DNA from: Ursus arctos
Taxonomy: Eukaryota; Chordata; Mammalia; Carnivora; Ursidae
Reading direction: 5' to 3'
Assembly (NCBI RefSeq): GCF_023065955.2
Contig: NW_026622786.1
Span: 47,044,938-47,108,937 of the forward strand
DNA length: 64,000 nt
In this document: positions 61,747 through 64,000 of the stretch, piece after piece
How positions within the stretch are numbered: position 1 is the first letter of the stretch
Layout: the number at the start of each line of letters is the position of its first letter
The notes under the pieces: generated by a model
What the model saw: the letters and a program-made list of their open reading frames with translations, nothing else
The model's database searches: none
Told to the model about the DNA's origin: nothing
Program-made: the position numbers and the translations under genes

Positions 61747-63507
61747 CAAACCACTAGAGAAACTTGGAAGAATGTTCTTGCATTACTTATGAAAAAATAG
61801 ATTTCAGTCTTAAAGCAGTTATATTATGCTGAGCAAGATCAGAATTATGTTGAGAAGGTAAAAAGAAAGAAAAACTCAAATAGCATGTAATTACAAACAT
61901 GTAATAGTGTGGTTCTTAGCAGCGCCAAAACAATTACGCTGACTTTTTGCTATTGACTATACAGTTTATTTTAAAGAATGTGTTCATTTGACTTTTAGTT
62001 TCCTTTACTTAACTAAATTGATTTTTGATATTCATTCTGAGGTCATTTAAAAATTATGAATATATTTTTAATATACATTAATATATCAATATATAATATG
62101 TAACCTAGAGTTAGTGAGTATATCAGCAGGGCTCCATCAGGAAACCAAAAGCATTGCTAGTTATTTCAAACAGAGAAGTTTTGATTAAGGAAGCTATTTA
62201 TGAAAGCATTGAAAAGGCTGATAGAGGAAAAAAGGAAAGTATGAGATAATCCAGAGATTACTAATTACGGGGCGGGGGGAGTAGTGAGGAAAGCTCAGGA
62301 ATGAATTGGGGGAGGAGGATGGGAGGAACCTTCATGTCCTAAAGGTTAGGTAACATATGGCCTAGACAGCTGGTGCTTGTTCTTAGGGATATGTGGCTTG
62401 GTAGGTAGCCCCCAGAGGAGTCATGTGTAAATGACTAGGTGTGTTTTAAAAAGTGAAACTATGGAGTGCAGCACAAAACCGTTTTATCTCTGTCCCTGTC
62501 CCTCATGTTTGTTTGAAACTGCTAGAGAGAGCAGGTAAATTGGATGTTACCCAGCATTGATCCTTTGAATTTTCTGGATGATCTACAGTCATAAAAGTGT
62601 CCTGGTCACAGTTAGTCAGAAATCATGTATATGTTAAGAGCTGATGTGTCTGCTACTTATAGACAAGTGTAATAGACAAAATTCCAAATTTTATTCTCTC
62701 GGCTTTGATGTGTTTTAAACTTTCTGTCTGTTGTGGGAAGGAGGGTGTGAGGATCGGCAAGTGACTTTGATTTCTCTATTTCCTTGCCTACTGCTTATGT
62801 GATTTCTGAACTTTTCAGTGTTGATGAGGAAGAAGAGGGGCTGAGGAGAGATAAGACGCAAATAAGCTTTTTTGATTTGTGCTATGGTAACCTGATACCC
62901 AGTGTTCTCTTTACTTGGCAGATGTTCAAAACTAATACTTTCTAAAATGTTTTACTTAGACATATCTGCACTAGGAATATCCAGCTGCACTTGCTATACA
63001 AGATATGCATTCTCTGGCTCAATGCTGTTGATTTCCCCCTCATTCTATAATTTCTGTAGGTTTACCATGACCTAAGAAGCAGTTTCCTAAGGTGAAGTGC
63101 CTCTAAGTCATCCCAGGCTGGCTTTTTCTCCATCATGGTCTACAAATATTGCAAGTGAAATACTCATGCCCCTTTGCTCTGAGAACTCCAGGGAAGTTCC
63201 TTACAAGGCCTTCTCACCTCTCCCTGCTGTTTGAGAAACAAGGTTGACATAATATCTTTCCTTTGTGTCTGTGACTCAAAGACCACCCCCCACCCCCGCC
63301 CCGTACTATGCCTGTTGAAAACCCTTTCACCTGACACGAGGTAGAGATGTACACCCACAGGCCTGCAAACATTTCTTTACAAAAATTCCCTTTCCCAGTC
63401 TCTTCGGTATCAATCATTTTACACCTTCAAGGCCTGTGGTCATGAAACCAGTTATCTGACTACACACTTGGAAGCAATAGCATATAAGTGACTTAGCATC
63501 TCACTTT
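61747..63507. other. No gene recognised
   Basis: 62100-62340 may be an unnamed old repeat. Minus-strand frames at 63164-63417 overlap a C-run and show no domain. Confidence 0.45.
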
Positions 63508-63520
63508 AGAACGTTGGGGT

Positions 63521-63753
63521 GTCGAGACACCTGGGTGGCCAAGTCGGTTAAGCATCTGCCTTCGGCTCAGGTCATGGTCCCAGGGTCCTGGAATGGAGCC
63601 CCGCATCGGGCTCCCTGGTCAGCAGGGAGTCTGCTTTTCCCTCTCCCTCAGCCCCTCTCCCCAATTTTTCTCTCTCTCTCTCACTTGTTCTCTCTCTTTC
63701 TCACTTGCTCTCTCTCTCTCTCAAGTAAATAAATAAAATCTTTAAGAAAAAAA
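63521..63753 (+). mobile_element. CAN-SINE
   Basis: GAGACACCTGGGTGGCCAAG head, ATCTGCCTTCGGCTCAGGTC, extended CT-rich block (CTCTCTCT), AGTAAATAAATAAAATC tail. Duplication AGAACGTTGGGGT / AGAAAATTGGGGT. Confidence 0.9.
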
Positions 63754-63766
63754 AGAAAATTGGGGT

Positions 63767-64000
63767 ACCTTGTTACCCATGTTTTAGTCCTTAGTCTTTG
63801 CATACACAAGTAATTCAAGAAGGATACCATCCCAAACTAATGGAATGTGCAACTTCAGAAGACCAGAAAACACAGAGACAAAACAAAACAAAACCGCAGA
63901 AGAAAAGAGAAAATATGGGTTAGAAGTAATGTAAACAAAAACTACAAAATCCTGAGTATTTGTAATCAAGACAGAAAAGTACTACAGGTATATATTAACT
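63767..64000. other. No feature recognised
   Basis: Unique sequence with a short AAAAC run. It runs to the window end. Confidence 0.5.

Overview
This window looks like a gene-desert segment from the nuclear genome of a carnivoran mammal, most likely an arctoid (bear, panda, seal or mustelid lineage). The basis is about sixteen full-size or partial tRNA-Lys-derived CAN-SINEs (head CCTGGGTGGCTCAG, B box, CT-rich segment, AATAAATAAA tail) plus three short tRNA-like monomers. Their sequence is neither the dog SINEC_Cf type nor the cat type. The copy at 4314 carries the GGCGTGATCC / CTCCGCTGGGAGCCTGC wording that I associate with bears and pandas. The DNA is AT-rich. I found no intact protein-coding gene, no functional rRNA or tRNA gene, no CRISPR array and no operon. 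Nearly all short open reading frames are chance frames or lie in simple repeats, SINEs, L1 or LTR sequence.

Layout. 1-10 kb: sparse, with one MLT1 remnant, one tRNA-Lys-like SINE, a MIR, an L2-like piece, an (AGG)n tract and one young SINE. 10-15.4 kb: an MLT1 LTR, purine-rich microsatellites and a cluster of minus-strand SINEs. 17.5-23.5 kb: L2-like and L1ME 3' ends, three SINEs, and an L1 inserted by twin priming (20.6-22.5 kb) into an older L2-like repeat. 23.5-29 kb: MIR, an AT/AC microsatellite, one SINE and a candidate minus-strand LTR. 29-35.2 kb: ancient minus-strand L1 pieces (3' end and 5' end separated by about 1.9 kb), with two short SINEs in or next to them. 35.8-42.2 kb: an ERVL-like LTR remnant, an AACAAAGTT tandem array, an MLT1 split by a SINE, and two MIRs, one split by a SINE. 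42.2-60.1 kb: strikingly poor in young repeats (one MLT1, an L2-like repeat, a MIR, low-complexity tracts). It contains stretches of complex, unique-looking sequence that are candidates for conserved non-coding elements, and an imperfect hairpin of about 90 nt near 49.05 kb. 60.1-61.0 kb: the only gene-derived feature, a 5'-truncated processed pseudogene of the kinase DYRK3, later split by a SINE that leaves the frame open. 61-64 kb: two more SINEs and a TA-rich microsatellite.

There is no pathway in which genes here act together. The interest lies in retrotransposition history (target-site duplications, nesting order, twin priming, a retrocopy) and in the repeat-depleted right half, which may be regulatory. 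Family names come from recognition by eye; no database search was run. Boundaries of old repeats are approximate to tens of bases.
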